Positions 6,894 through 13,626 are shown, counted from the first letter of the stretch. The stretch is DNA of 16,036 nt from DASRGL01 sp035651115 (GCA_035651115.1 DASRGL010000363.1:1-16036), one strand, 5' to 3'. Made by a program: numbers and translations. Notes: generated from the letters alone by a model not told the origin.

Positions 6894-7792
6894 GTCGCTC
6901 TCCTCTGTTGAACCTGAGTGCTAAAGCGCCGGAGGCGCAGACCGCCATTCATCCCGCGCCTCTGTCTGCGCAGTCAGACGGGCAAAGCGCCCAGGCGCGG
7001 CCTGCGCGCCTGCTTATGTGCGCGCCGACGGCCTATGCGCTCAAATACGAGATCAACCCCTGGATGAAGATGGAGAACAAGCCCGATCTCGACCTGGCGG
7101 CCCGGCAGTGGAACGCACTCTACCACGTGCTGACGGAGCAGGTGGGGGCGCAGGTGGAACTGGTCGCGCAGGCTCCCGAATGTCCCGATATGGTCTTTAC
7201 GGCCAACGCCGGACTGGTGCGCGGACAGTATGTCCTGCTCTCCAACTTCCGCCATCCGCAGCGGCAGGTCGAGGAGCCGTATTTCCGCGCCTGGTTCGAG
7301 GCGCACGGCTACAAGGTTCAGCTTCCGTCCGTCGGCTGCAAGTTCGAAGGGGAAGGGGACGCGCTCTTTGCGGGCGATCTGCTGCTGGCGGGCTATCTCA
7401 AGCGCAGCGACATCTGCGCCCATCGCTGGATGTCGGAGGCGCTGGCGCTGCCGGTGCTGTCGCTGGAACTGATAGACGACCGCTGGTATCACCTGGACAC
7501 CTGCCTGTTCCCGCTCACGGCAGATACGGTCGTCTACTATCCCGGCGCGTTCGATCCCTACGCCCGTGTGGTCATCGCCAACAATTTCCAGACCATCGAG
7601 GTCTGCCAGGAGGAGGCGCTGCGCTTCGCCTGCAACGCCGTCGTCATCGGGCAGAGCGTCGTGCTTCCCGCCGGTTGTCCCAGACTGACGCGAGAGCTGG
7701 AATCACAGGGCTATACCGTCTACAGCATAGACCTTTCCGAATTCCTGAAGGCGGGCGGCGCGGCCAAATGCCTGACGCTCTTTCTGCGCTGA
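6890..7792 (+). CDS. Arginine dihydrolase (ArgZ/AgrE N-domain type, amidinotransferase fold)
   Basis: A 300-residue guanidino-group-modifying enzyme. The core from residue 40 resembles the N-terminal domain of cyanobacterial ArgZ/AgrE, which hydrolyses arginine to ornithine, CO2 and two ammonia. Landmarks are CAPTAYALKYEINPWM (44-59, with N56), DMVFTANAGLV (100-110, with N106), FEGEGDALF (152-160), the catalytic His in YHLDTC (H201), and the nucleophilic Cys in FLKAGGAAKC (C294). Asn at the VFTANAG position is the feature tied to the dihydrolase reaction, as opposed to the deiminase, so I favour dihydrolase. About 39 N-terminal residues, rich in Ala, Pro and Ser, precede the core and look disordered. 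Start ATG 6890 overlaps the upstream stop (ATGA), with TGGAG at 6878-6882. The last 90 bases overlap the facing ceramidase-like gene. Cytoplasmic. It supplies ornithine to the upstream enzyme. Confidence 0.87.
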   Translation: MSRSPLLNLSAKAPEAQTAIHPAPLSAQSDGQSAQARPARLLMCAPTAYALKYEINPWMKMENKPDLDLAARQWNALYHVLTEQVGAQVELVAQAPECPDMVFTANAGLVRGQYVLLSNFRHPQRQVEEPYFRAWFEAHGYKVQLPSVGCKFEGEGDALFAGDLLLAGYLKRSDICAHRWMSEALALPVLSLELIDDRWYHLDTCLFPLTADTVVYYPGAFDPYARVVIANNFQTIEVCQEEALRFACNAVVIGQSVVLPAGCPRLTRELESQGYTVYSIDLSEFLKAGGAAKCLTLFLR

Positions 7793-9127
7793 GGGTCTGC
7801 GCAGTCCCGCGTTCAGCGCCGTGAGCAGTGTCGGGCCAAGCTGGTCACCATAGAAGGACATACTCGCCTCGTACTTACCGGCACGATACTGTTCCGGCGT
7901 CAGGGCGTAGGCCAACCAGTCGTTGGTCAGCGCGACGATAGCAGGATGCTGGAAACCGGCCTTGCGCGCCGCCGCTTTCGCCGCCAACCCGATCTCCGCC
8001 GTCGGCTCACAGGGAAAGCCCATCAGCAGCAGGTCGCCTATCTGCGCAAAACTCAGTTGCGTCTTCTCCGGCATCAGCCCGTTGACGAACTGCTTCGCCT
8101 GCTGAAATGAGACGCCGAACTGCGCGGCGGCCAGCACGAAGTAGGCGCTCGGCTTGCGCGGCGGCAGGGAAACTGGCTGCTGCCAGGCCATCAGCGGCGC
8201 TTCTGCCTTCGTCTCTATCTTCCCCAGCAATCCCCCCGCGATCTTCGCCAACTCGCTCCCATACGCCGTCACCTTCGCCTCCGCCGTCGGCTGCTCGTCC
8301 ACGCCGTTTGGAGAAGCATCGCCCTCCGCGCCGTTCAGAAACAGGCAGACGGCCTCCCCGCCCATCGCCTTCTCTGCGGCATTTGTCATTACGCCCGGCC
8401 AGTCGGCGGAGATTTCGAGCCATTTGTCATCGAAAAGCGTCGGATGCGCGGCAAAATTAACAATCGCCGCCAGCGGACGCCCCTCCGCCGTCGTCACCTT
8501 GAGAACGCTCATTTCCGGGTCGGTGAGTTTTTCTCCCCGCCGGTTGCGGTTCCATTCCCCCGCCGAAACGCTCCCGCTTCCCACCCGCGCCGGAACCAAC
8601 CGCCTGTCCGCCTCCACAATCGCCGCCGCAATCTTCTCCGCCGTAAACGCCAGCAGCTTCGGATCGAAACGCGGCCAGTCCTTCAGCGCGAACGTGTTGC
8701 CGCTATGCATGGCAAGCGGATCGGGCGCGGAATGCGTATGCGTGGCGCACAGCAACAGGTGAGCCGCATCCAGACCCTTCACGCCCGCCGCCTGCACGCG
8801 CTTCCCGATCTCCCCCGCGACGTTCGCAGGTAGGAAACACAAATCCACCGACACGATGCCGACTTTTGTCTCTCCCTCCGCCAGCACGAGCGCCCGCGCA
8901 TAGACCGGGTCATGCACGCCCGTCGCCGGTGCGCCTTTCCGCGCCGCGTATCCGCCCAGCGGAACCTGCTGCGCCTTCACATCCGGCGTGATACTGACCT
9001 TCGCCGCTCCCGCCCGTAATAGTTCACCACCCGCTGCGCTAGAGGCACAGAGACACCGAGGAAAGACCAAAACCGAGAAAAGCAAGAAGAGCAGAGAGTT
9101 GAATCCACAATGGACACGAAGGGACAC
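7703..9127 (-). CDS. Secreted neutral-ceramidase-like hydrolase
   Basis: From GTG 9127 this is 474 residues: an exported hydrolase related to the N-terminal catalytic domain of neutral/alkaline ceramidases, which are zinc amidases. The substrate is unknown and need not be ceramide. Visible are RAGAAKVSITPD (38-49), VHDPVYARALVL (71-82), zinc-ligand-like THTHSAPD (129-136), NFAAHPT (224-230, H228), ISADWPG (239-245) and LNGAEGDASP (264-273). It is shorter than full ceramidases (over 600 residues) and lacks their C-terminal domain. A signal peptide (SLLFLLFSVLVF, then CASSAA) is partly encoded by an inverted-repeat arm. The start is uncertain: GTG 9127 gives a clean signal peptide but a poor ribosome site. 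ATG 9259 overlaps the upstream kinase stop as ATGA and would add 44 repeat-derived residues. The last 30 codons lie antisense to the end of the arginine dihydrolase gene. Confidence 0.75.
   Translation of the reverse strand: MSLRVHCGFNSLLFLLFSVLVFPRCLCASSAAGGELLRAGAAKVSITPDVKAQQVPLGGYAARKGAPATGVHDPVYARALVLAEGETKVGIVSVDLCFLPANVAGEIGKRVQAAGVKGLDAAHLLLCATHTHSAPDPLAMHSGNTFALKDWPRFDPKLLAFTAEKIAAAIVEADRRLVPARVGSGSVSAGEWNRNRRGEKLTDPEMSVLKVTTAEGRPLAAIVNFAAHPTLFDDKWLEISADWPGVMTNAAEKAMGGEAVCLFLNGAEGDASPNGVDEQPTAEAKVTAYGSELAKIAGGLLGKIETKAEAPLMAWQQPVSLPPRKPSAYFVLAAAQFGVSFQQAKQFVNGLMPEKTQLSFAQIGDLLLMGFPCEPTAEIGLAAKAAARKAGFQHPAIVALTNDWLAYALTPEQYRAGKYEASMSFYGDQLGPTLLTALNAGLRRPSAQKERQAFGRAARLQEFGKVYAVDGIAL
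9026..9064. repeat. Left arm of a perfect 39-bp inverted repeat
   Basis: Begins accacccgctgcgctagagg and continues cacagagacaccgaggaaa. Its exact reverse complement is at 9168-9206, with a 103-base interval between. The arm lies inside the 5' end of the ceramidase-like gene and encodes residues FPRCLCASSAAGG of its signal-peptide region. The cacagagacaccgagg core relates it to the copies at 1114-1146 and 9231-9256. Confidence 0.9.
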
Positions 9128-9130
9128 GAA
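9103..9130. repeat. Short direct repeat (ggacacgaa, two copies, 10-bp period) in the loop of the inverted repeat
   Basis: ggacacgaa occurs at 9112-9120 and again at 9122-9130, preceded by atccacaat. The sequence resembles another common interspersed type (ccaca-a-tggacacgaa...). It sits between the two 39-bp arms and contains the proposed GTG start of the ceramidase-like gene on the minus strand. Confidence 0.5.
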
Positions 9131-9167
9131 GCAAACGGCTCTTACGCCAGGTTTCTCTCTGTGGGCT

Positions 9168-9206
9168 TTTCCTCGGTGTCTCTGTGCCTCTAGCGCAGCG
9201 GGTGGT
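9168..9206. repeat. Right arm of the perfect 39-bp inverted repeat
   Basis: The exact reverse complement of 9026-9064, from tttcctcggtgtctctgtgc through ctctagcgcagcgggtggt. It lies in the space between the ceramidase-like gene (start 9127) and the sugar kinase stop (9256). A transcript across the region could fold into a stem of at least 39 bp closing a 103-base loop. Confidence 0.9.
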
Positions 9207-9230
9207 TTATTCCGTATTTCTCCTGTTTTT

Positions 9231-9256
9231 CTCCGTGTCTCCGTGCCTCTGTGGTT
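9231..9256. repeat. Third, degenerate repeat copy directly behind a stop codon
   Basis: ctccgtgtctccgtgcctct followed by gtggtt, in the same orientation as the 9168-9206 arm and sharing most of its core. On the minus strand it begins immediately after the TGA (9256-9258) of the GHMP kinase gene. Confidence 0.7.
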
Positions 9257-10188
9257 CATGCTTCCTCTTTCTGGACTTGCAGGCCGGTGAAATCGAACTG
9301 GAACGGGATGACCCGCGCGCCCGCCTCGGCCAGCGCATCGGAGACGGCAGACTGGCGGCCCGGAGCCGTGCAGAAGAGGAGACAGCCCCCGCCGCCCGCC
9401 CCGCACGCCTTCCCTCCGACCGCGCCCGATTCCATCGCGGTATGGAAGAGCGATTCGATCTGCGCGTTGGTGATGGAGGCATCCAGGGATTTCTGATGCT
9501 TCCAGTTCTGATTGAGCAGGTCGGCGAACTCTTCGATATTGCCTTCGAGAAGGACGGTACGCATCCGAATGGCGCAGTTGCGCAGGTAGTAGAGCGCATT
9601 GACCGTCTCCGGCACGCCGCGCCGGAACGCGCCCCAGACGTTCTCGTGGATATTGCCGGAGAGGCGCGGTTTCCCGGTATAGCAGAGGACGAGGCGGCTT
9701 TCGAGCGTCTGCACCGTCTCCGGCGCGATGTTCAGCCGCTCGACCTGGACGGCTTCATCGAACGTCATGTAGTTGAAGCCGCCGAATGCGCTGGCGTACT
9801 GATCCTGTTTGCCGCCCAGGATGCCGAGCATCTCTTCGAGCTGGTAGGCCAGTTCCGCGATGCGCGCCCGGTCTTCATCCGAGGTGATCTGCGACTTGAC
9901 CAGGCTGAGCCAGACGACGTTGAGCGCGGAAGAGGTGCCGAGACCGGAGCCAGAGGGCAGATCGGACTGATAGGAGACGCTCATCCCTTCCCGGCTCTTC
10001 AATTCCGCCATGCGGGTCAGCGCGGCCTCGCTCTGATCCTCCGAGTCCAGGATTTCCAGCTTCCCGCTCACGTAGTGATTGATGGCCGCATTGCACACCG
10101 CGCCGCCCGCGCCCCGCGCGAAGACATTCACGTCGGTCCAGCCTCCGGCAAAGTCAATGCGTACCGGCGCGCGACTCGTTACGATCAT
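9256..10188 (-). CDS. GHMP-family sugar kinase (heptose-7-phosphate-kinase-like)
   Basis: A 310-residue cytoplasmic ATP-dependent small-molecule kinase. SRAPVRIDFAGGWTDV (5-20) is motif 1, typical of the HddA and fucokinase/heptose-kinase branch. DLPSGSGLGTSSA (76-88) is the phosphate-binding motif 2. GGKQDQYASAFGG (125-137) is the catalytic-base region of this branch, and GGKACGAGGGG (258-268) is motif 3. The likely reaction is phosphorylation of a sugar or sugar phosphate on the way to a nucleotide-activated sugar for surface glycans; the substrate cannot be named. Start ATG 10188 has GAGGAG seven bases upstream. The gene begins 12 bases after the stop of a second, divergent GHMP kinase, so the two are very probably one operon. 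Its TGA overlaps an in-frame ATG of the next gene, and repeat DNA starts right after the stop. Confidence 0.87.
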   Translation of the reverse strand: MIVTSRAPVRIDFAGGWTDVNVFARGAGGAVCNAAINHYVSGKLEILDSEDQSEAALTRMAELKSREGMSVSYQSDLPSGSGLGTSSALNVVWLSLVKSQITSDEDRARIAELAYQLEEMLGILGGKQDQYASAFGGFNYMTFDEAVQVERLNIAPETVQTLESRLVLCYTGKPRLSGNIHENVWGAFRRGVPETVNALYYLRNCAIRMRTVLLEGNIEEFADLLNQNWKHQKSLDASITNAQIESLFHTAMESGAVGGKACGAGGGGCLLFCTAPGRQSAVSDALAEAGARVIPFQFDFTGLQVQKEEA

Positions 10189-10200
10189 GGCGCTGCTCCT

Positions 10201-11199
10201 CTAATCCTCGTGAGTGATGGTCAGGCCGGGCTGCGGTTTGGGCGTCAGAAGGCACTCTGCGCCTGCCTCCATCATGGCCGTGCCGACGCGCTCCGGGTTG
10301 TCGGTCAGGGCGATGATGGTTCCGCCTCCGCCCGCGCCTGCCAGCTTCGCGCCCCAGGCTCCCGCCGCCCGCGCCGCCGCGATCAACTGTTCGTTGGCGG
10401 GGCCGGAGCCGCCCAGTTCCGCGACCAGCGCATGGTTCTCGTTCATCAGCGCGCCGAGCGTGGGCCAGTCGCGCAGGAGGAGAGCGCGCTTGCCCAGGCG
10501 TCCCAATTGCGCGATGCGCGCGTAGTGGTCGCGCACGAGTTTTTCCCCGGCCAGCCAGCGTTCGCGGGGCGAGGCGTGTACCGTGCCGGAGTGGTGCTTG
10601 ATTCCCGTGTGCGCCAGGAGGAGCGGCGGATCGGGGACGAGCGCGGCCAGCGGCTCTATCGTCGCCAGCGGCTCATCATCACGCCGCTCCAGACTCTCCT
10701 TGCCTGCGAAGTCCATGTAGTTCAGCCCGCCGAACACGGCCATGTGCTGATCCTGGAAGCCGCAGACGACTTTCATGATGCGGTTCTCGATCTTGCCCAT
10801 CGTCTCCGCCAGAAAGTGCGGCCCCAGCCCCCAGCCGAAATGGGCGTTCAGCACGCCGACGAGGGTCGCCATCATCGCGGTCGAACCGGCGATGCCGGCC
10901 TGCATGGGTATGTCCGTATTCAGGTGGAGCGAGAAGCGCGCGGTCGCCGGGTCTATCTCGAAGAACTGCAAGGCGGCCCGCGCGATGTCTATTTTGTCGC
11001 CCTGAAGCTGCAGGTCGGCGCGTGTGCGCAATGTCGCCGATTCGTCGGCATTGACGATATGCAGCGCGTCGGCGGGCGCGGTCAGTCGGCATTCGGCGCG
11101 CTCCTGGATGGTGCAGGAGATCACGGAGCCGCCGTACATATCGGTCGGATTGCCCACGATGCCGCACCGTCCGGGCGCGGTCGCGATGATGACAGCCAA
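10201..11199 (-). CDS. GHMP-family kinase, first of a tandem pair
   Basis: A 332-residue cytoplasmic kinase of the GHMP superfamily. Motif 1 is TAPGRCGIVGNPTDMYGG (7-24), motif 2 DIPMQAGIAGSTAMM (96-110), and motif 3 GAKLAGAGGGGTII (283-296). The middle motif CGFQDQHMAVFGGLNYMDF aligns with GGKQDQYASAFGGFNYMTF of the downstream gene, so the two are paralogues from an old duplication with a shared substrate-pocket architecture. Probable role: sugar 1-phosphate or uronic-acid-type kinase supplying nucleotide sugars; the substrate is not assignable. The start is TTG 11199: AGGAGG (plus 11206-11211, read in reverse) lies six bases upstream. An ATG at 11214 would place that ribosome site inside the gene, so I reject it. 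The frame stays open far upstream, but there it runs antisense to the cyclophilin gene. Confidence 0.82.
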   Translation of the reverse strand: MAVIIATAPGRCGIVGNPTDMYGGSVISCTIQERAECRLTAPADALHIVNADESATLRTRADLQLQGDKIDIARAALQFFEIDPATARFSLHLNTDIPMQAGIAGSTAMMATLVGVLNAHFGWGLGPHFLAETMGKIENRIMKVVCGFQDQHMAVFGGLNYMDFAGKESLERRDDEPLATIEPLAALVPDPPLLLAHTGIKHHSGTVHASPRERWLAGEKLVRDHYARIAQLGRLGKRALLLRDWPTLGALMNENHALVAELGGSGPANEQLIAAARAAGAWGAKLAGAGGGGTIIALTDNPERVGTAMMEAGAECLLTPKPQPGLTITHED

Positions 11200-11277
11200 T
11201 GTCTGCCTCCTCATGGATTCCCATTTTGATGCAGGTTTGGACGCTGCCGGGCGGTTATCCTGCCACGCGCCGATATG

Positions 11278-11286
11278 TGCTACAAT
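11278..11286 (+). promoter_or_regulatory. Extended -10 promoter for the cyclophilin gene
   Basis: TGCTACAAT is an extended -10 element (TGn then TACAAT, five of six consensus). No good -35 lies 16-18 bases upstream, which is usual for extended -10 promoters. Transcription would begin near 11293, giving a leader of about 50 bases before ATG 11344. Confidence 0.5.
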
Positions 11287-11343
11287 GCACGCAGACCGGG
11301 ACGCGCAGCGCGCGACTTTTTCTCCCAGGAAGGACCACAGATC

Positions 11344-11784
11344 ATGGCAAATCGCACGGCGGTGCTGGACACCACAAAGGGCGTCATCAAGTTCGAGCTG
11401 TTTGAAGACCTCGCGCCTGTTACCGCGCAGAACTTCATCGAACTGGCCCAGCGCAAATTTTACGACGGCCTGAAATTTCACCGCTACGTCGCCGGATTCG
11501 TCATTCAGGGCGGCGATCCGCTCGGCAACGGCAGGGGCGGCTCCGAGCGCACCATTCCGCTTGAAGTCACGCCACAACTCAAGCACGCCGCCGCCGGAGT
11601 GGTGGCGATGGCCCGCTCGCAAGACCCCAACAGCGCCTCGAGCCAGTTCTATATCACGCTGGCCCCGGCCTCGTTCCTGGACATGAACTATGCCGTCTTC
11701 GGCAAAGTCACCGAGGGGCTGGAGAATGCGCTGGCCCTGCGCGAAGGCGACAAGATGAATAGCGTCACCATCGAACCCGCCTGA
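11344..11784 (+). CDS. Cyclophilin-type peptidyl-prolyl cis-trans isomerase
   Basis: A 146-residue single-domain cyclophilin that speeds cis-trans isomerisation of prolyl bonds during protein folding. There is no signal peptide, so it is cytoplasmic. Active-site landmarks are FHR (45-47, catalytic R47), VIQGGDP (53-59, Q55), MARSQDPNSASSQFYITL (89-106), and FLDMNYAVFGKV (111-122). Phe111 stands where human CypA has the cyclosporin-contacting Trp and Tyr116 where it has His, a pattern like other bacterial cyclophilins. Length is about 20 residues below the E. coli PpiB type, mainly through shorter loops. Start ATG 11344 has AGGAAGGA at 11327-11334, nine bases upstream. An earlier in-frame ATG at 11275 lies in the promoter and is rejected. 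The gene is divergent from the GHMP kinases and followed by a hairpin at 11811. Confidence 0.92.
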   Translation: MANRTAVLDTTKGVIKFELFEDLAPVTAQNFIELAQRKFYDGLKFHRYVAGFVIQGGDPLGNGRGGSERTIPLEVTPQLKHAAAGVVAMARSQDPNSASSQFYITLAPASFLDMNYAVFGKVTEGLENALALREGDKMNSVTIEPA

Positions 11785-11810
11785 CTTTCCTCTGCACACC
11801 CCAAATAGAC

Positions 11811-11837
11811 GAGGAGCCGGGTTGAACTCGGCTCCTC
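11811..11837 (+). terminator. Hairpin 26 bases after the cyclophilin stop
   Basis: GAGGAGCCG (11811-11819), a 9-base loop, then CGGCTCCTC (11829-11837): a perfect 9-bp GC-rich stem. Only a short T-poor tail (ttgtg) follows, so it is not a textbook intrinsic terminator. Its position after the stop makes it the best candidate for ending the cyclophilin transcript. It may also stop any transcript of the minus-strand PIN remnant ending at 11870. Confidence 0.5.
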
Positions 11838-11869
11838 TTGTGAAGTCGGATGTAGCGGGCATTCCGCAG

Positions 11870-12073
11870 CTATAGCGTAGCGAGAAAGGTAGGAACCTCT
11901 GAAGCGGCAACCATCTGCGGATTAAGCGTTTTCAGCCCTTCGCTATCTGTGGCCCGAATCAGTCGCTTGTCGGCAGCAACAAGAACAAAGGAAGCGCCGG
12001 ACGCCTTGATGTAGTCTAGCAGTGTGGTCAAGATGGCCGAATCCGCGCAGGCGGCAGCGCGACCAGACTCTAC
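11870..12073 (-). pseudogene. Remnant of a PIN-domain (VapC-like) gene, C-terminal part only
   Basis: The minus frame is open from 12073 to a TAG at 11870-11872, with no proper start. It translates to a stretch including ADSAILTTLLDYIKASGASF, then VLVAADKRLIRATDSEGLKT and LNPQ. This is the C-terminal pattern of PIN-domain nucleases: an Asp-containing helix, a hydrophobic strand, the A/T-A-D-K/R-R-L segment, and EGL..LNP near the end. The N-terminal half with the first catalytic acids is absent, and a TAA stop precedes the fragment. VapC-type PIN proteins are RNases paired with an antitoxin; none is seen here. I read it as a decayed fragment. It lies in the 456-bp gap between cyclophilin and PhyH. 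The rest of that gap (12074-12226) shows no gene I can support and no convincing promoter. Confidence 0.5.
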
Positions 12074-12240
12074 TTAAGCCAGGTTGCGATGTGCCGTCTG
12101 TTTGCATGATTCTGCCCCCCGCCTGTCGAATAGAGACGATAGCGAGGCGACCTGGACTCGGCAGGCCAGAAGGGGCAGCGCCGGGCAAAATGAGAGGTTG
12201 CCAGACCGATCCCATAAAAGAGTGTAGAGGAGCCTCCCCG

Positions 12241-12993
12241 ATGGCGCTGACACAGGAACAGATAGACTTTTTCTGGGCCAATGGCTACCTGCCTTATGGC
12301 AAGCTATTGGAGGATGCGGAGATCGAGCGGCTGCGCTGCGAATACGACCGGGTGTTCGCGCAGGCGGCGGCAGAGGGCGGGTCGCGCAACCTCTCGGTAG
12401 ACCATACCGACGATTTCGAGCGGCAGCGTTCCGCGCCGCAGCAGATGTGGCAGATCATGCAGGTCTGCGAGCGCAACCTGCACTTCCTGCGGCTGTGCTA
12501 CGATGACCGCATCCTCGACCTCGTACAAGACCTTCTCGGCCCGAACCTGATGCTCTTCCACGATCAGGCGCTGTTCAAACCGGCGCACACCGGCGGGCCG
12601 GTCTTCTGGCATCAGGACAACGCCTACTGGCGCTGCAAGCCCGCCAATCTGGTCTCCTGCTGGCTCACGCTGGACGATGCGGACAAGGCGAACGGCGCGA
12701 TGCATGTGCTGCCGGGCAGCCATCTTACTCCCGTCTGGCACGAACACAGCGACAGCACGAACATCCTGCTGGAGAGCAAGGGCATAGACGAGTCGAAAGC
12801 GCAGGTGGTCGCGCTTCCGGCGGGCGGCTGCATGTTCCACCACTGCCAGACCCTTCATTACACGCCGCCCAACACCACCGACCGACAGCGCCGCGCCTTC
12901 GTCATTCACTTCATGACGCCGGGAACCAGGGGCCACAACGGCGAGATCATACGCGTTGGTTTCCACCATCCGATGCTGCGTATGAGTATCTGA
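12241..12993 (+). CDS. Phytanoyl-CoA dioxygenase (PhyH) family oxygenase
   Basis: A 250-residue Fe(II)/2-oxoglutarate-dependent oxygenase. Members hydroxylate or halogenate small molecules; the substrate here is unknown. The iron site is the HxD of FWHQDN (H124, D126) plus a distal His in HCQTLHYTPPN (H206). R217/R218 in DRQRRAF is placed to bind 2-oxoglutarate. CWLTLDDADKANGAMHVLPGSH (140-161) is the typical jelly-roll core of this family. The protein is cytoplasmic with no signal peptide. Start ATG 12241 has GAGGAG at 12227-12232, eight bases upstream. The frame is open further upstream but without family similarity. The Uma2 gene begins 24 bases after the stop, so the two may be co-transcribed. 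All key residues are present, so it is probably active. Confidence 0.88.
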   Translation: MALTQEQIDFFWANGYLPYGKLLEDAEIERLRCEYDRVFAQAAAEGGSRNLSVDHTDDFERQRSAPQQMWQIMQVCERNLHFLRLCYDDRILDLVQDLLGPNLMLFHDQALFKPAHTGGPVFWHQDNAYWRCKPANLVSCWLTLDDADKANGAMHVLPGSHLTPVWHEHSDSTNILLESKGIDESKAQVVALPAGGCMFHHCQTLHYTPPNTTDRQRRAFVIHFMTPGTRGHNGEIIRVGFHHPMLRMSI

Positions 12994-13017
12994 ACGAATC
13001 TTTGCGGGGGCAAGCCC

Positions 13018-13614
13018 ATGTATGAAACTCAACCTCGTTATAGACACTGGACACGGCAGGAATACTACTGCGCTGCCGAGCAGGGCATCTTTCATCCCGA
13101 TGAACGGCTCGAACTGTTCCGAGGAAGGATCGTCCAGAAGATGAGTCCGCAAGGCCACCCACACGCCAAAATCGTGACAAAAACGGTTAAGACGCTGGAA
13201 TCTGTTTTTGCCTCTGGCTGCTATGTTGTTTCACAGCAGCCCCTCTATGTCTCTGAAGAGAGCGAACCGGAACCGGATGTCATGGTTGTAAATGGCACAG
13301 TAGATGATTACGAGGATCATCCGACTCCTGCCGATATTCTTCTGCTTGTGGAGGTTTCGGACTCGACCATTCGTTTCGACCGGCAGGATAAGGCCGCGCT
13401 CTATGCCGAAGCTGGCGTTGCCGAATACTGGATCATTAACGTACAAGCGCGCACGCTGGAAATCTGCCTTGATCCGGCTCCGATGGAGGAAGAGCCTTAC
13501 GGATTCGGCTATCGGTCTCGGAACATCTACGTAGAAACCGCGACAGTGACGCCTCTCGCCGCGCCGCAGTCTACGGTGCGCGTCGCCGATCTGCTGCCGC
13601 GCCCCAACGCCTGA
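13018..13614 (+). CDS. Uma2-family (DUF820) PD-(D/E)XK nuclease-like protein
   Basis: A 198-residue protein of the Uma2 family, which has a restriction-endonuclease fold and is expanded in cyanobacteria, Armatimonadota, Chloroflexota and Planctomycetota. The biological role of the family is largely unknown. Expected site residues are present: an early Glu in ERLELFRGRIVQKMSP (E32), Asp in EPEPDVMVV (D87), Glu in LLLVEVSDST (E112) and Lys in DRQDKAALYAEAGVAEYWII (K125). Full length for the family and apparently intact. Start ATG 13018 has only a poor G-rich ribosome site (gcgggggc). It is squeezed between the PhyH gene (24 bases) and the helicase gene (12 bases), so it is read on the same transcript. 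Whether it works with the helicase is open, since Uma2 genes are commonly scattered singly. Confidence 0.88.
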   Translation: MYETQPRYRHWTRQEYYCAAEQGIFHPDERLELFRGRIVQKMSPQGHPHAKIVTKTVKTLESVFASGCYVVSQQPLYVSEESEPEPDVMVVNGTVDDYEDHPTPADILLLVEVSDSTIRFDRQDKAALYAEAGVAEYWIINVQARTLEICLDPAPMEEEPYGFGYRSRNIYVETATVTPLAAPQSTVRVADLLPRPNA

Positions 13615-13626
13615 ACACCCAACGCC

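Noticed and set aside
9026..9256. The repeat cluster as a CRISPR array
   Set aside because: Copies are inverted and unequally spaced, with no regular spacers and no cas genes. It is an interspersed hairpin repeat.
9184..11229. A 681-codon plus-strand frame across both GHMP kinases
   Set aside because: Antisense shadow of two genes with clear motifs; it starts inside repeat DNA and has no ribosome site or domain.
11200..11910. Upstream extension of the first GHMP kinase frame
   Set aside because: It runs antisense through the cyclophilin gene. The GHMP motif 1 begins a few residues after TTG 11199, which has a strong ribosome site.
12074..12240. A promoter for the PhyH gene (TTGCGA at 12084-12089 or CATAAA at 12213-12218)
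   Set aside because: Neither hexamer has a matching partner at 16-18 bases.
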